A stretch of 64,000 bases of DNA from Marsupella aquatica (lineage: Eukaryota > Marchantiophyta), in contig OZ316896.1 in the NCBI GenBank assembly GCA_973895155.1, positions 15,128,001-15,192,000 on the forward strand. Direction: 5' to 3'. Below the pieces are notes generated by a model that made no database searches, was not told the DNA's origin, and saw nothing but the letters and a program-made list of their open reading frames with translations. The position numbers and the translations under genes were made by a program. The stretch's first letter is position 1; every line of letters starts with the position of its first letter. Positions 35,126 through 48,189 of the stretch are shown here, in pieces.

Positions 35126-35376
35126 CTACAACTACAATAAGGGATCCCACTTTTTTGTCGTTCTTTGTCCCAATACAAAAAGCTCCTGGGCGGGAAAGAT
35201 ACACAACAGTTAGATTCGTTTGGCTGCTTTTCCTGATCATTGATGGAGGATAATGGGCACCCCTGGCACATATGTGCTTCCCCACGCTGCCCTGTAAATG
35301 TCCCGGCCCGACTCCCTACAGGCCGGCCCTCCTTGTGTCGTGCAACGCATAAGCATAGGGCTCATAAGAATATAAC
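35126..35376. repeat. Dispersed repeat, copy B
   Basis: Same orientation and order as the copy at 33412-33645: CTACAACTACAATAAGGGAT, GTCCCAATACAAAAAGC, CTGGGCGGGAAAGAT, TGTGCTTCCCCACGCTGCCC, GCATAGGGCTC. The 1.7-kb spacing would also fit degenerate long terminal repeats of a small element, but no TG...CA ends or internal domain could be seen. Confidence 0.65.
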
Positions 35377-37283
35377 AGCTTACCTCCTCATTTCATGTTT
35401 ATTGTTGCCGGTCTATCATAAAGGTGCCAAATGTCCAGAGTGTCCTTGTTATTTTGAATTATCATCAACATTTATTCATTGGCATGCCTTTGGTTCCTGA
35501 ACAAGTGGTGTACCTAGTGTTGGGAAAGCTCAACTGGAATATTTTGCTTGTGTGTTTTTCTCCCTCTGGTCACCAGCTCTGCTTTATCATCCAACACTTC
35601 CCTTGGCTTTCGTTGGAAGAAATATGCGACATTTGTGATAATTTGGATTTGACCCTACTGTCTTAGATTTTGCAGCATAAAGCTCTGCATGCAGGTCTGT
35701 TTGTTTTACCAGGGCTTTATTTCATGAAAAACTGAGCTGTTGAGATGTGGGAGGGGTAGCCAGTCTAGGAGCATTGATCAGGCAGTGGATCCTGAAGTTG
35801 ATGTATGAGACATGGTTTCATGTGCATGTTTTGCCTCAGCACGGAACACGTTTCCTGTATTATTGCTGTAGGTCATCATGGAGCAAACGGACAATTTTTC
35901 TTGAGCACAAGTTGATTGAGCATTTTATCAGTTGTCATCCTACATATCTCAGGCCACAAATGTGGGGTCATTGTGGTAGAGAGACACGGACCCTAGCAGA
36001 AGATGCCTTTCTTAGACAGGGACCTGGCAATAGATATGGGAGTACGACAAGAGATTTTTCTAGGGCTTTTAGGTTATTTCGCCGGCCACCTCATCTTAAG
36101 GAGCCGCAAGCCCAGCAGCAGCAGCCTCCAGTAGATGAGTAGCAGGAGCAGCAATGGCAAAGAATACAATGCAACCTACTCCTCGTTCGTGGAATTTATG
36201 GTACTCATCCGTGATAACAATTCAACTCAAACAGAGAAGAATTGTTTTGTTGCTGAATACCTGAGTTGCAAGATGAGGAATTGTGAGGCAACCAGCTCCA
36301 TCCTGGACTATGGGGCGAGTCACTAACATTCTGATGGATTGCATTGTTCTAAGTAACATGATTTTGGCGACAAGAGATGGATTTTATTGTAGACCTTGCT
36401 GTTCCCAGTCTAGAGTTTTTAATGCTAGATAAAAATAATTCATTCTAGGCAAAAAGTACCAGAAAATTTGATACATAGCAAATATGGCTTCTACAATAAA
36501 ATCCCTACGACTGATCAAAACTGTCATCTCCAAGCCGAAGAATTAATTCCCGAGAATGAAACAGCTACATGATGCATATGAAATATAACGAGTCCAATTA
36601 TTTTTGGAGCAGATACAAGAACCATCAACACGATAAGTTGCACCAGGGCTCTAAACGGAGTCCTCTCCCCAAATAGACTGCTAGAAATTACAACATAATT
36701 CCTTTTTTGTTAGGTTAACTACACTTGCATACATCGCACTGCCAGGGTATAATTGCTCAAACGAATTGAAAGACACTCCAAGACCAACTATAATAATCAT
36801 GCCAACGCTGCCATATAGCTCCCATCATAAACCTAAATGTAACCAACGTCTTTTTTTCTTTAAGTCCTCCATGGACACCTGGCTTGTACAAACTGATAAG
36901 AAACCTTTATTAATTCTGCTTAGAAACTAATCTACAGCAAACGCCACTGACTTGGAGCAATACAGTAGCTATTAATGCATTTGCAGCGAGAGCAAATGTG
37001 ACAACAAAATCTCATGGACAATAAAAATAAGGAACCGCCAAGCAGAGCCTCAAAATCTGGGTAATCTTACACTCATTATCCTTCCTGATGATGATGCGAT
37101 CGGGAATGACTCCACTGGTGGAACGTAGTCTTCATACTTTCAAAAGAGAATCAGACAAAAAGTCTTGTACTCGCCCTCGAGCAAACAAACTGTACAATAT
37201 GCCTTAATAAGTTGTCATGTTCTCTCTGTTTAGAACAATCCTTAAAAAATCGACAATTTTGGGCAGCCCTCTGTCATCACCCT

Positions 37284-40040
37284 TCAAGATTCATGGGCAA
37301 CTCCTGATTTCAAAGCAGGGGCCTTGTTGGTAAGCTGACTGTAGTTGCCCTTCTCCTTGAAAAGCTGAGAGTAATGATGTTTGCAATAAAGTCGGCCTTC
37401 TAGAGCAGCATAGTTTGAGGGGCTAAGCACACATCCACCATGAACACATTTGAAGCAATTCTTGTGATACGATAACCCCTCCACGCTAGTCTGCAGGCAA
37501 AAAGGACGTCGTCAGAGAGGATCCAAGAAGTAAAGAGTGCACTGACACTTCAACATGGCACCTCCGCATGATTCATTCCTCCTTCCTTTAAGAATTGACG
37601 AACGGATGTGAGTAAAATACATTTAACCACTAGTTTTCCGCGTCACCATGGCGAGACCAGTATCGACCTCGTGAGATTCACCACAATAATTCAAGCCTTA
37701 AGAGAATATTTTCGCTAATCACATGACCATATAAACTTTTCAAATAGTATCCAATTGTCTCCGTTTAGAGTAGTTCATCAATCACCTATCGCAATATTTG
37801 CTCTTTAGACGTGTTACCCTTCTCCAGTTTATTATGGTCGAAGAATCATTCAACCGTCATAGAAAAACTTGCTCTAAAGCTTTTACACATCCGAAGTCTC
37901 TCAGTATCATATTTGAAATTTATGAATGACCCCCCGCGTATCCTCAACCTAATTTCCCCATGGCAATGCTTCTGACGTGAATTCTTAAACCCATGACCAA
38001 AGATTTGTCAATATCAACCCATGAAGCAAACCAAACAAATTCCTACCTGGCAGTCATCAATGAACACTTTCAGTCTCAGAAAAAGCCAGGAACGACGCAC
38101 CTTCTCAATGGGATATACGGTCTTTTGACATGCCACGCACTTGTCTTGAGTACCAGAAAAATGCGACGCAAACTTAGATGGAGCTTTCACCTGCCCGAAA
38201 TCATACGATTAAATGTCACGACCAAGCCCACCTGATCTAACAACGCAGAAATGTTTGCGACTTAAGAGCTCGGATTCATGTAGGACACAATCATTCATTT
38301 TCGGCGAGTTTCAGACGCGTACATCAGTAATCTGCAGATGCGAGACCCTCAATTTAAGTAATCTCTTGAGTCAACTAAACTACATGAGGCAATGGCACCA
38401 CCAGCCGTTTCGCCAATCTTTCTAGTGCTCCTAAGGCTGATCAGATAACATGGTAAGGATCCCTTTTGAGGGAAATTTTGGAGAATGGAGAATTGAGAAT
38501 TGAGAGCGGGTTCCTAATCGACTAGAGTGAAATAAGGAGAGACTCCATGACAACTGAGGAGATCAAACAAAACTGTGAAATCTATTACAAGCTGCCACGA
38601 CATATAGGTCAAAGTAACGTACCTCGTCTTGCTTGCCGTCAGCACTTCCTGATTTCGTCTTCACTATGCCTGCAATGTCATGCGCAGGTAATCTCAGCAG
38701 CTAGATCATTAATAGAATGTAACACATCCTCCTGCCCTACCCTCCCTCCGTGTGCCTGTGTGCGGAAGGTACAACGCAATTCGAAACACTTACCATCTTG
38801 AACGTTAAATTTCTCGAAACTCTTCTCATAACTTCCGGTCCTCTTAAACAACTGATTGAAATGAGGCTTGCAGTACAAGACTCCTTCCAACGAAGCATAA
38901 TTTCCAAGCTGTGTCAACATACAGCAATGCCAATGGTAACGTCAGTGCCACTGCCTCAGCGCCAAGACGTGTCCCACTAGAACATAAACCTCGACCACCT
39001 CTCTGGCCACAGACAACATGCCCAGAAAGCAGCAGAAAACTGGCGAGGACTCATGGCCCAGTAGGAGCCAGTGAATCCATCCATTTCCCATGCATTGGAA
39101 AGGAAGGTGCAGATCCAGGTAGATCAGGAACGATTTCAAGAAGAAATCAGTTCATTCAACTGTTTCGTTCGTATTCATTAAACCCCGATCGCCACACTAT
39201 ACCTTCACATGATTACATAAGTCCAAGAAACCTGTCTCAATCAAAGTAATCAAACCCCACCGCTCCACGCACAGTTAGATCTGCCCGTATCCCCAGCTGC
39301 CGCAATCTTTACGACTAGATCCTACCGATCTTGATACTTTCAAGAAGCGGTCATGTACGTTAGAAAAGAACAAACGTGACCAGATCCGTAGGAGCCCGAT
39401 CGGTGATAAGCTGGAAAATCTAGAAATAGCTGAAATCTCCCTCCATCCCATCGTCCTTCGTCATGCAACATTCACGAATCTCTGGAGAATCTAGAAATGG
39501 CTCACATCTCCCTCCATCGCTTCGTCCCTCGTCATGCAACATTCACGAATCTCTGACACGGACCCACCTTCCGATCGCAAATGCGGAGCAAGATCACGAG
39601 AGAGCACGAGTCCGATCACGAGAGAAACTACTACAACAACAGGAAGACTACCGAATTGGAACCGGAAGGAACTCCAGCAGACACTTCCAGTTGCGGTGAC
39701 GGACATTTCTTCGAAATGGAAAACAACATTATACGTCCTGGCGCTAGTTGACATTGTAAGACAACCCAAGGCCATGACATCTCTGGAGCAAGGGAGGGAG
39801 ACGCTACGAATCCGCCGAGAAGATCATTCGCCCCCCGAGAAAACGTACAAACAGAGGGCAATGGCGAATGTACACACACAACGCATCGCGAAACGCAACA
39901 CACACCTTGAGAGTGCTTTTGCAGTGAGCACATCGGAAGCAAGCCTTGTGGTAGATGACACCATCCGCTGTCAACTGATCCACGAGGTACACAGTCTTAT
40001 CGCACGCCTTGCACTTCTGCTGAGTTCCCTGAAACGCCAT
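37284..40040 (-). CDS. Plant two-LIM-domain protein (WLIM/CRP-like), 5 exons
   Basis: Minus-strand exons 39906-40040, 38794-38908, 38623-38648, 38101-38190 and 37284-37490 join in phase (573 nt) to give 190 residues. LIM1: CKAC..., H and C of [15 protein letters not shown] after [13 protein letters not shown]2: [26 protein letters not shown]. The linker carries SADGKQDE, and [15 protein letters not shown] opens LIM2 as in plant LIMs. Family knowledge: these CRP-like proteins bind and bundle actin filaments and can also enter the nucleus. The 26-nt third exon is unusually short, but its splice sites and phase fit exactly. The start is the only ATG, directly before the first zinc ligand pair ([13 protein letters not shown]). 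Intron 1 (about 1 kb) carries a 71-bp tandem repeat. The second LIM has an extra residue in its C-x3-C spacing (CVHGGC), a usual plant LIM2 feature. Confidence 0.92.
39411..39552. repeat. 71-bp tandem duplication in LIM intron 1
   Basis: CTGGA(A/G)AATCTAGAAAT.GCT begins at 39411 and 39482; both copies end in GTCATGCAACATTCACGAAT. Confidence 0.92.
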
Positions 40041-40760
40041 CGCTGCCCGCCGCTACCCCCACTCAACCAATCGATCAAACAAATCAACCTTCCAATCAAT
40101 CACCCAATGAATCAAGCCGAACCGCCGAATCTGACCGAAGTCGAGCCGCGCGACCACTTCAACGTCTCAGTTCTATGTCAATTACAAACCCAGATTCCCA
40201 ATGCCAAACACGTCGTCCCTTCTCCCTGGCTGCTCCTGTCTTTCCTCAAACACGTCGATCGATAGATCCGCAATACCCGCCTAGATCCCTCCACTCCGAT
40301 CGCTCTCTCTTTCACTGCCCCCTCCTCCCCTGTCTCCTTTCCCAGTATCGCTCTCTCGCCCACCTCGACTGAAAACACGCGCACATGCGCAGTCAAGCTG
40401 ACAGAAACTAAGGCTGAAATGCTGGCGAACGCAAGACCAAGCCTCAACAACTACAAGAGCTACAACAATGCCAGCCCGGCGATAAGATCGCCTCCTCACA
40501 AAGAAACACTCGAATCGAGCGAATCGAGTCGAGGAATCGAGGTGGTAGCCCCGCCCGCGTGGAGGGAGGAGGATTGGAGAACGATATGGGGAGGGGAGGG
40601 AAAGGGAAAGGGAGTGCAATGTTGGGAGTGCAAAGGGACCAGTGACGGCGGACTTCATACACTACTACACTACTTATTACTGATGTGGAAGGACCTCGAT
40701 GCTTCGTATTTCCAAATCTTGCTCTGCAGCGACAGAGAGGCTCTTTATAGTGGTCGAATC

Positions 40761-40840
40761 ATTCACTGTCCTCTGCCCCGAGAGAGAGGGGACGGAGCTC
40801 ATTCACTGCCCTCTGCCCCGAGAGAGAGGGAACGGAGCTC
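40761..40840. repeat. 40-bp tandem duplication upstream of the LIM gene
   Basis: ATTCACTG(T/C)CCTCTGCCCC then GAGAGAGAGGG(G/A)ACGGAGCTC occurs at 40761-40800 and 40801-40840 with two differences. It lies 720 bp before the LIM start codon. Confidence 0.95.
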
Positions 40841-42464
40841 CGGTACACGGGTACAGTACTACGGTAGTGCAGTCATTCGTTTCCTCGTTTTGGGAAACGA
40901 GAGTGAGTGGTGAGTGGTGGAGTGCCTGAGTGGCGACTTCGCTCTCTTCCCCAGGGAACTGACTTTTGTCAGACAAATTCGTGGGGGTTTTTCCCCTTGT
41001 TTTCTTCGCATTTTATTTTTCTCATTTCGGGAATTGATTGTGATTGGCTACTTCGCTGGTACAGGGACAAATTTTTGTCTCACAATTTTTGGGGTTTTTG
41101 GGGTTTTTTTCTAGTTTTTCTTCGTTTTATTGGGTCACTTGACTTTTGGATCTTGCCCCATGTTTTGGCCATTTTTTTTGTTCTTTGGGATTGTCATATT
41201 TAAGTAGGAACTCACGTTAGCATGCAATTTATGAGTGTGTGTAGGTGAGTTGTTCAGTTTCTCTAGATTAAAGGCGAGCCATTAGATCTGGTGCTAAAAC
41301 CCTAGTAGTTGGATCACAACTTCAAAGCAGAAGAAGAAATTTTTACTTTAGATATTTGGCTAGTCAAACACTCTAATATCCAATCCAGCATTTGTCTATG
41401 TACAAAATGTCATTTGGGCAGTAAAAAATAGTGGCCATTTCCCAAACAATTGTTTTTGATCACAGTTAGATAGGCCAAAAACACCCCCCTTCGATCTCCT
41501 ATCTGTGCCTTGCCCCCATCTTGCCCTAGCTAGTTGTGCACTGACATATGTCAAGTTATATTTGATTTTCGTCTCATGTTCACGTGCCCTACACTCACCA
41601 TTTTTTTTGTCATCTGTACATAAGTCAGGCTCAGATTGAAATATATACTTAAGTGGTCATGCAAAATTTTACTGCGTACTTACCCTAAATGTCAACAGAA
41701 GCAAAATTGGAATATTTTGCTTGCATTTCATTGAGTTTTGCTTACTAGCCAGAACACCTATGAATAAGTAAGGGAAGGGCTCCATTTGCACAATTTCCTC
41801 GTGCCTATCCTTACTCACAAGCATAGTCTAAGTATTTTAAAAATCTATCTTGTTACCAGGCAAAGTATGGCCTGTAGATTCACTCTACCAAATATGCCAA
41901 GGATTATGGCATGAACTGTTGATTGCAACTTGTACTGTAGAAACCATTGTACTTGTCGAGGTATGCAAGCTACTTGAGAAATGGAGTAACTCTTAACCTT
42001 GCATATACCGAGGGTTATCATTTAACGAGGTTGCATGCATACACGAAGTGCCAATTGTAGTCCCACCCTCACTGCTCATTCCCTCCCCATTCTGATATAT
42101 AAGATAAGACTATGCACCTTTAGTCCAGCCCTGCCTAATTCTGCCCCACTCTAAAACTACTAGGCTCCTTGAACTTTATTAGAAGGACGTGTCCATATTA
42201 GGCATGATGGCTCAAAAACCAGCAAACTACAGCTCATTTTTGTAGATTGGTCTACCGAACCCATCGACACACCTGAAAACTTACACTCAAGACCTTGGAT
42301 TTTAGTTGGTTGTCACGGGGGAGATTTGTACACAGAGTTTCTGCACTTTCCACAGAAGACATGAGCGCCTATTAATAGATGGCATCCATGTACAATGAGA
42401 GTGGCCCTCAATTCTGCCCATCATTATCTATTTCTAATACTAACCCTGATCATTGTGCATTGCT

Positions 42465-42960
42465 CAAAAGATGTTGAGGGTGAGGACAAGAATTGATATA
42501 TAGATGTCAAGGTGAGAAAAAGACAGTGAAATGAAAAAGTAAAATAATGTAGACAATCGAGGATGTCAAGATGAAGGAAAAGTTCAAGCCAGGTGACAAA
42601 AGATCTCAAGGTGAGATAAAGATGTTGAGGAGATAAAAATGGCAAGGTGAGAAAAAGATGTAAAGATGAGGAAACGATGTTGAGGAGAGAAAAGATGTTG
42701 AGAGAGAGCAAAAGATGTTGTGGTGAAATGAAGATGTAAAGGTGAGGAAAAGATTATGAGATGAGAAAAGAGATACAATGTCAAGGTGAGAACTCAGGTG
42801 AAAAAAGATGTTGAGGTGAAGAAAAGATGTCAAACCAGGTGAGAAAAGATTTGAGGAGAGAAAAAGATGTCGAGAAAAAAAAGATGTCGAGTGTGAGAAA
42901 AGATGTCATGGTGAGATAAAGATGTCAAGACAATCACAATAAAGATGTTAAGGAGAGATA
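42465..42960. repeat. Degenerate minisatellite, AAAGATGT(T/C)(A/G)AGGTGAG-type units
   Basis: About 500 bp are built from irregular copies of a purine-rich unit of about 15-25 bp combining GATGT(T/C)(A/G)AGG, TGAGA and AAAAGATG. The minus-strand frames in this stretch are Ser/Leu/His/Phe-rich by-products of the repeat and not genes. Confidence 0.88.
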
Positions 42961-44245
42961 AATATGTAAAGTTTTAAAAATATATATAAACTTTGCAATG
43001 TAGTTGCTTAGGCATGTTATGTGTGATTCTAACCATATAATTGTTACGATTGTGTTCAATAACCCATGCATTGCACATAAAAATTGGAGACACGAGATAA
43101 CGGCCACTGCATCATAGAACCCCAGCACAACCAAAACAGAAAAAAAAAAAATTAAGTTTTAAATTTTTAGAGAAACATTTATATTCATAAGATCTTAAAA
43201 TCCAAATTTTTTCTTACAAATTTTTAGATTTAAATAGATTTAAATATTTTTTATTAGGTTTCTATCCTCGGGCCGGTGTGGGCAGGCTAAAGGGCACCAA
43301 AAGTAGTGACCAATTTAGAGTGAGGTCTCCTTGATCCCCCTACATTGTTAGAGGCCCTCACTTTTTTCTTTGTCCTATTGGATTCCTTCTTGCTCGGGAA
43401 ATGTGCACTTTTTAATGTCATTCACACTATATTAAATTCTCTTCTTGCTTTATTGCTTCTCTTTAGCTAGATTCCTTCTTTGGGGGCATTGTAAGTTTGA
43501 ATGACAACCATGTTATATCATGGCGCAACCTTGTATTATAGCTTTTGATGTTTATGTTTGTAAATATTGAATTCCAGAACAATCAGAGGAGGGTCATCTT
43601 GTTTCTTTGATTAAAAAGAATCCTGGAATGTGAACTAAGTTGTTTGCCCACGATTCCAATGGACCAAGAACTTTTTGACACCAAATTAAAAGGTGAGCTT
43701 TATATATGTAGAAAGCAATGTTTTATAGTGGGTTGCAGAATGTCACCAGACATTTGTCAAACTTGATGGTTTATTGTCTCCAGCCTTTGGGATCCTTTCT
43801 CCCAATTAGGCATTTTAGGTTTTGGCAGCATTAATCAAATATTATTCTATTCAGCAAACTCTTGTCATGCATTTTATCACCAGCTTATAAACTTTGTCAA
43901 ATCACTTTTTTTCCATCATGATTGTGAAGTAATTCATGGGCGTCAGTCCATCCCATATCATGTGCGGAGTTTTGAAGTAAAAAAGACCCTAAAACTTAAC
44001 AAATAAAGTAAATTTTAATTATTGTTTAAGCACTTACTTTATGGAATACTCTAGGAGTATTCCCAAATTTGGTATTAAAATCCCTATTCGTCTTATGATT
44101 CTCAGACCCTGGGTGAAGCAACATCAAATTTGATGAAGAGAAAACATCATTTATGGAATATACACATACTTTATACAGAAAAAGGCCAAATAGAGTACAA
44201 AAGAATAAACAAGAGAGGTCCCAAGTGGACAAAACCAAACGCAAA

Positions 44246-44339
44246 AGAAGTGAGCAAAAGGAAACCCTAAAAACCAAGAAAGAGGAACTAAAAGAAGTGA
44301 GCAAAAGGAAACCCCTAAAAACCAAGAAAGAGTAACTAA
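44246..44339. repeat. 47-bp tandem duplication in the LINE 3' region
   Basis: AGAAGTGAGCAAAAGGAAAC followed by CCTAAAAACCAAGAAAGAG is repeated at 44246 and 44293. Confidence 0.92.
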
Positions 44340-44393
44340 AACTACCGCAAATGGACCGAGGTCCTCATCATACCTAGCAAATGTGGCTACAAG

Positions 44394-45536
44394 CTAGTGG
44401 TCTACATCAAGTGTCGAAACTAGATCGGCAAGTGGGACAGGAATGTCCTCTAGGGGGGCTAGCCGCTGCGGAGTCACACTAGCACCCACTGTCAGAGATC
44501 GACGATAGACGGCCCGAGCTTGAGCACGCTGTAAGGTGACTGAAATGCGTTGGCGAAAGTGCGTGGTTAAAACAGATAACGGGGGCCCGGTGGGACCCAT
44601 CCGGCCGTGAACATCCCGAGCAGCTTGGCAAAGAAGCCCGTCGAACTGATGATGGAGACGCCCAAATATCTCAAGAGCAAGGGGCACGAAGCTATCAGAT
44701 GAAGCTCGTGCAGCATATTTGGCCTCCTTCGTTTGTGCTGCTCGTGATGCTGCTGCCCCTGCCGTTGTTGCCGCTGTCCCAATGATGTCTTGGCGCAATG
44801 GGTTTGCCACCACTACATCTGCCAAAGTACGGTGACCGTCACGGACCATGGTAAGATCCACCCGTAACCGCTGTGATGGAGGACCAGGTAACTCGAGCAC
44901 CACCTCCCGCCGCGCGCAGACCAAAGAGCCAGAGAGAACCTGAGCAGTCGCATCTCTCACAGCGTCGTGAACAAAAATGGTTTCGCCGCCCAAACTGCAT
45001 CGAAGAAGATGGACACCTGTGGCATCACAAGGCTTCCCACAAGTGCAAGTAGGAGGTAAACCAGCAAGAAGTGGGTGGGGCAAGCCCATACGAAGACGCA
45101 TGGCTGTCGCAAACTCCGCTGAAGACATCCGCAGGTGAGGAATGACTGGATTGGCCTGAAGCCAGCCTCCTGCGCCCTTCCCTCCGGAAGAAAGAATCCG
45201 AGCTCGGTCCGTGTCAGGTGCCTCGGTGAGGATGCTGGAGAGGGTGAAAGCGTGCATACGCCCAGCAAGGTCTGCCTGAAGACGGACGGGGTCCAAGGAT
45301 AAAAACTCCTGGAATGAAGGTAACGCAGCTCGAACAGGATCGGGTAATGATGACCGAGCCGTGCGCAAATGAACCTGAAATGGGGAGGGAACCCTCCTCA
45401 ACCTCCATGAGAGATGAAAGTAAAAAAGGTCAATCCTCAGTAAGGAAACGATCTGCCAACAATGAGAAGGCGGCCGCCCACGCGCCCAAGAAGGCCAAAG
45501 GTGCAAGGCGCTCAGTGGAAGTAAGCCCAAAACCAC
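44394..45536 (-). pseudogene. LINE C-terminal part: zinc knuckle and restriction-like endonuclease
   Basis: The open frame continues the RT polyprotein after a one-base frameshift near 45430-45536. It contains the knuckle CTCGKPCDATGVHLLRC (C-x-C...H...C spacing) and downstream RLRVDLTMVRDGHRTLADVV followed by VANP, which fits the D...DVxV core of PD-(D/E)XK nucleases. In RLE-type LINEs this domain nicks the target DNA to prime reverse transcription. The stop is at 44394. The nuclease assignment rests on motif and position and is less certain than the RT. Confidence 0.65.
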
Positions 45537-47227
45537 CGTGAGAAATAGGAAGACTGAGCTGTCGATGAAGCCACGGAGATGAGAGTAAAGTACCTGGCCC
45601 TAAAAGAGAGGCCAAAGTCTCACGAATGGAGACATCAAACGCTCGGAGGTGTAGAGAAAGATCCTCGGTAGGGGGATGTGTCCGAGCCAAATAGGACGCA
45701 CGAGGGTGGATGCATCTCAATAACAACCCAAATGCTGCCTGAGAGTCTGCTAACTTAGGGAGCATAGGAGTAGGGGCTAAGGCAGCCTGGAGAGCGTCAG
45801 CAATGAAAGATGAGCAAAAGGAGGCGGTACCGACTGGGGAGCCAAGGACCCGAAGACCGTCGGCAGGACGTAAGAACCCAGGGGGAAGCGCAAGATCAGA
45901 GGGTAACCCAGCTGGACTCCATGCACGACTCTTCACCGGCTGTACTCGTAAACCGAGGCCCAACAAATGGGTGGAAAGGGTGGCGAGGGCAGAAGTAACA
46001 GCAAAAGGTGGACCAATGATGTGGGTGTCATCTGAAAGGGAGGGGAAGATACTGGGGGTGGGCCACGGAGGCTTCTCGTAAAGCAGTAAAATGGGCAATG
46101 GCAAAAAGAGGCCCACCCAAAGGGTCACCCTGACGTGTACCTTCTGCAGAAGAAAGAGTGGTATACACTCCTGTAGAGGTGTGATGACTATAGAAGAGGG
46201 GGGCCTCACACCCATAAAAACAACGGACAAAGGGGATAAGGGACTGGATGTCTGGATCCGCTGCCCTCAAAGCACGAAAAATTGCTGCCCGAGAAACCGT
46301 ATTGAAAGCATTGGAGACATCAACCTGGAGGATAACCCAATCAGGGTGGAGGTCCAAGGTAGTACGAATACCCGCAATAACTGTCTCACAACCGCCAGGA
46401 ACGCCCACTGCAAACTGATGTGGAGAGAGATGATCCGATAGTGCAGAGCGATACTGCGATGAAAGTGCGCGAGACACCAGACGAAGAAAAACCTCTCCAA
46501 TAGCTATGGGCCGAACACCTGGTGAAGACTTAGCCATGGCCAATAAACGAGAAGCACTCAAAAGCCGAGAGACGGGAGGAGGCAAACGGCCGGCAGCAAT
46601 ACACTGGCAAAAGGAGAAGAAAACTGGAAAACCAGACTGAGGATCCTCAGGGGGGAATAAATCACGAAAATGCTCAAAGACATAGCCAGAGGGGCCACCA
46701 GCCACGCAACGCGGAGCATGGAGGAAAGCATAGGTGAAGTGGTCCCTACTAAACTGAAGATCCTCCTCAGGCTCAAAATCCTCCACGAACAAAGGGAGCT
46801 GATCATAGGGCTGCGGATGGAGATCCTGAAGGGCCGTCAAGGTGACCTCGCCAGGGGGGGCTGGTGTGGTGGGAGAAAGGGCCTGGACCGCACGACGATA
46901 TTCACCAGCCTGGGCCAAACGACAAGAGCGACGAAGGCGTCTATGCTCTGGAGGATGAGAGTGGCGAGCTGGGTCAGACAAAGCACGGGTAGTAAAGGAA
47001 CGGGCTCGAAGAAAGTACTCTTCCTGGAGCTGTTCCCAATCTCCCCGCAGAAAACGATGGATACGAGAGGCAGTCTCACGATGACCCACGCGACCACCGT
47101 GACTAGGGAGGGTAAGAGTCCACTGTGGAAAAAAGCATGAGTAAAGACCAATAGGATGGACCTCGATAGGATGCGCCAAGATAAGCTGCATGAGTTGCAA
47201 CAAGGATGACTGAACTAATGGGCGCAA
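45430..47227 (-). pseudogene. LINE reverse transcriptase, frameshifted
   Basis: The frame at 46028-47227 holds the fingers and palm: GVRPIAIGEVFLRLVSRAL, the catalytic motif A VDVSNAFNTVSR and motif B GTRQGDPLGGPLFAI. A one-base shift near 46050 moves the reading to the overlapping frame 45430-46230, which carries the catalytic DD box as FPSLSDDTHIIGP and the thumb (RVLGSPVG, SHGGFGL). The box reads LSDD where most RTs have (Y/F/A)xDD. The frameshifts show that the copy is inactive, though the residues are well kept, which suggests a fairly recent death. Confidence 0.8.
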
Positions 47228-47317
47228 CGCTAGTGGGATGTGGTTATAAAGGCGAGGTCTAATGTACCCTGGATGGTAGGCTGGAAGGGGGTCTAGAGAG
47301 CGAACCCAACTCCATGC

Positions 47318-47803
47318 CTACTCGGAAGCCTCCAAGGAAGGAGGGGCAGAGCTAACTGGGTCAAGAGGGGGCTGGGGCTGGGATTGGGCTTGCTGGCGAC
47401 ATTGGCACCGGCCCCGCCCGCGGTGATGAGGAAGGGAGAGGCCAACCCAGCCACACTCAAGACAAGTATGCAAGGGACGCTCGTCTGGGGAGGGAGCAGG
47501 GAACGACTGGACAGGAGGTGGGGGGGGAACCGACGTGGATGAAGAGGCCGGAGGGGGATGCTGGAGGGGTGGAGGGGGAATGGGCTGGGGAGAGGAGCCA
47601 GGGCGTCGATGGGGTGGGCAGTAGACTGGGGGGACTGGCAGAACATCGGGCATGGGGTCATCACGAAGATGAGAGAGATCCAATGAAGAAGAGCAAACAC
47701 GAAGGCGACCACGAGGCGGGGGGGAGGAGGGGGGAGAACTGTGTGGGGGGGCTGGGCGCTTGCCCCGCGCCAACACTCTCAACGTAGACATGACAGGTCG
47801 CAA
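47318..47803 (-). pseudogene. LINE N-terminal part: proline-rich region and zinc finger
   Basis: A Pro/Ser-rich frame of 161 codons ending with a Cys/His cluster, HTCLECGWVGLSLPHHRGRG then RCQC, similar to the N-terminal DNA-binding zinc fingers of RLE-type LINEs. It stops at 47318, and the RT frame resumes about 90 bp downstream in another frame, implying a third break between 47228 and 47318. Confidence 0.55.
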
Positions 47804-48189
47804 CCCGATAAAAGCAAAAGCGCATCAAGAAGCGACAAAAGGCCCAACCAAGACATGTGAAAAGAAAGGGAAGGCTATGGAGAGAGCCCACCGCGTCAAA
47901 ATTCGAGAAGCGGCGCCCCCGCTAGCCTAGAAAACCGTTAAGCACGTGCAGGCACAGCCGGGAACAAAGCTGGAGCTCTCGTCGATGTGTCCGTTGAGGA
48001 GTCGATGCGAGTGAATATCTCTCCGCTGATTTGAGCGTGCTGCTACAGCTCCCAAAGATGGTGGAATGCAAACTGGTCCACTAAACTTGGCAAAAACCAC
48101 CTTATCAGAACTGAAGAAGAAAGGCAACCACCAATCGGAGGAGAAACGTGGCAAGCCAGGAATGCTCCAAAGCTGATCAAGGGAAACCG

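Larger units (their letters stand above)
27037..37283. other. 10-kb repeat-dominated gap between the GST and LIM genes
   Basis: No gene is supported. The first kilobase includes the GST promoter (the GST reads away from it). From 28.8 kb it is made of a MITE-like element, several tandem repeats, two SINE-like copies and a dispersed repeat pair, all listed separately. Open frames such as 27379-27666 (+), 33699-34064 (+) and 35747-36142 (+) have no recognisable domains or splice partners. Confidence 0.55.
40041..44109. other. Gap upstream of the LIM gene and downstream of the LINE 3' end
   Basis: The first 700 bp should contain the LIM promoter and leader; it is GC-rich and purine/pyrimidine-skewed with a 40-bp tandem repeat. 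From 41.2 to 42.4 kb nothing is recognised. A minisatellite follows at about 42465-42960, then AT-rich sequence with a possible inverted SINE fragment near 43,290-43,350. No gene is supported. Confidence 0.5.

Noticed and set aside
35747-36142. 131-codon plus-strand frame ending in a Gln/Pro-rich tail
   Set aside because: No recognised domain, no splice partners and a repeat-rich setting; kept out of the gene list.
39534-40265. 243-codon plus-strand frame
   Set aside because: It is antisense to LIM exon 1 and its intron, includes part of a tandem repeat, and has no domain; the spliced LIM gene explains the conserved sequence.
40419-40913. 164-codon plus-strand frame upstream of the LIM gene
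   Set aside because: It runs through the 40-bp tandem repeat and GC-rich promoter-like DNA, shows repeat-derived peptide (PRERG twice) and no known domain.
42424-42833. Overlapping minus-strand frames rich in Ser, Leu, His and Phe
   Set aside because: They are translations of the purine-rich minisatellite.
46670-47140. Plus-strand frames of up to 156 codons opposite the RT
   Set aside because: Shadows of the reverse transcriptase reading frame on the other strand.
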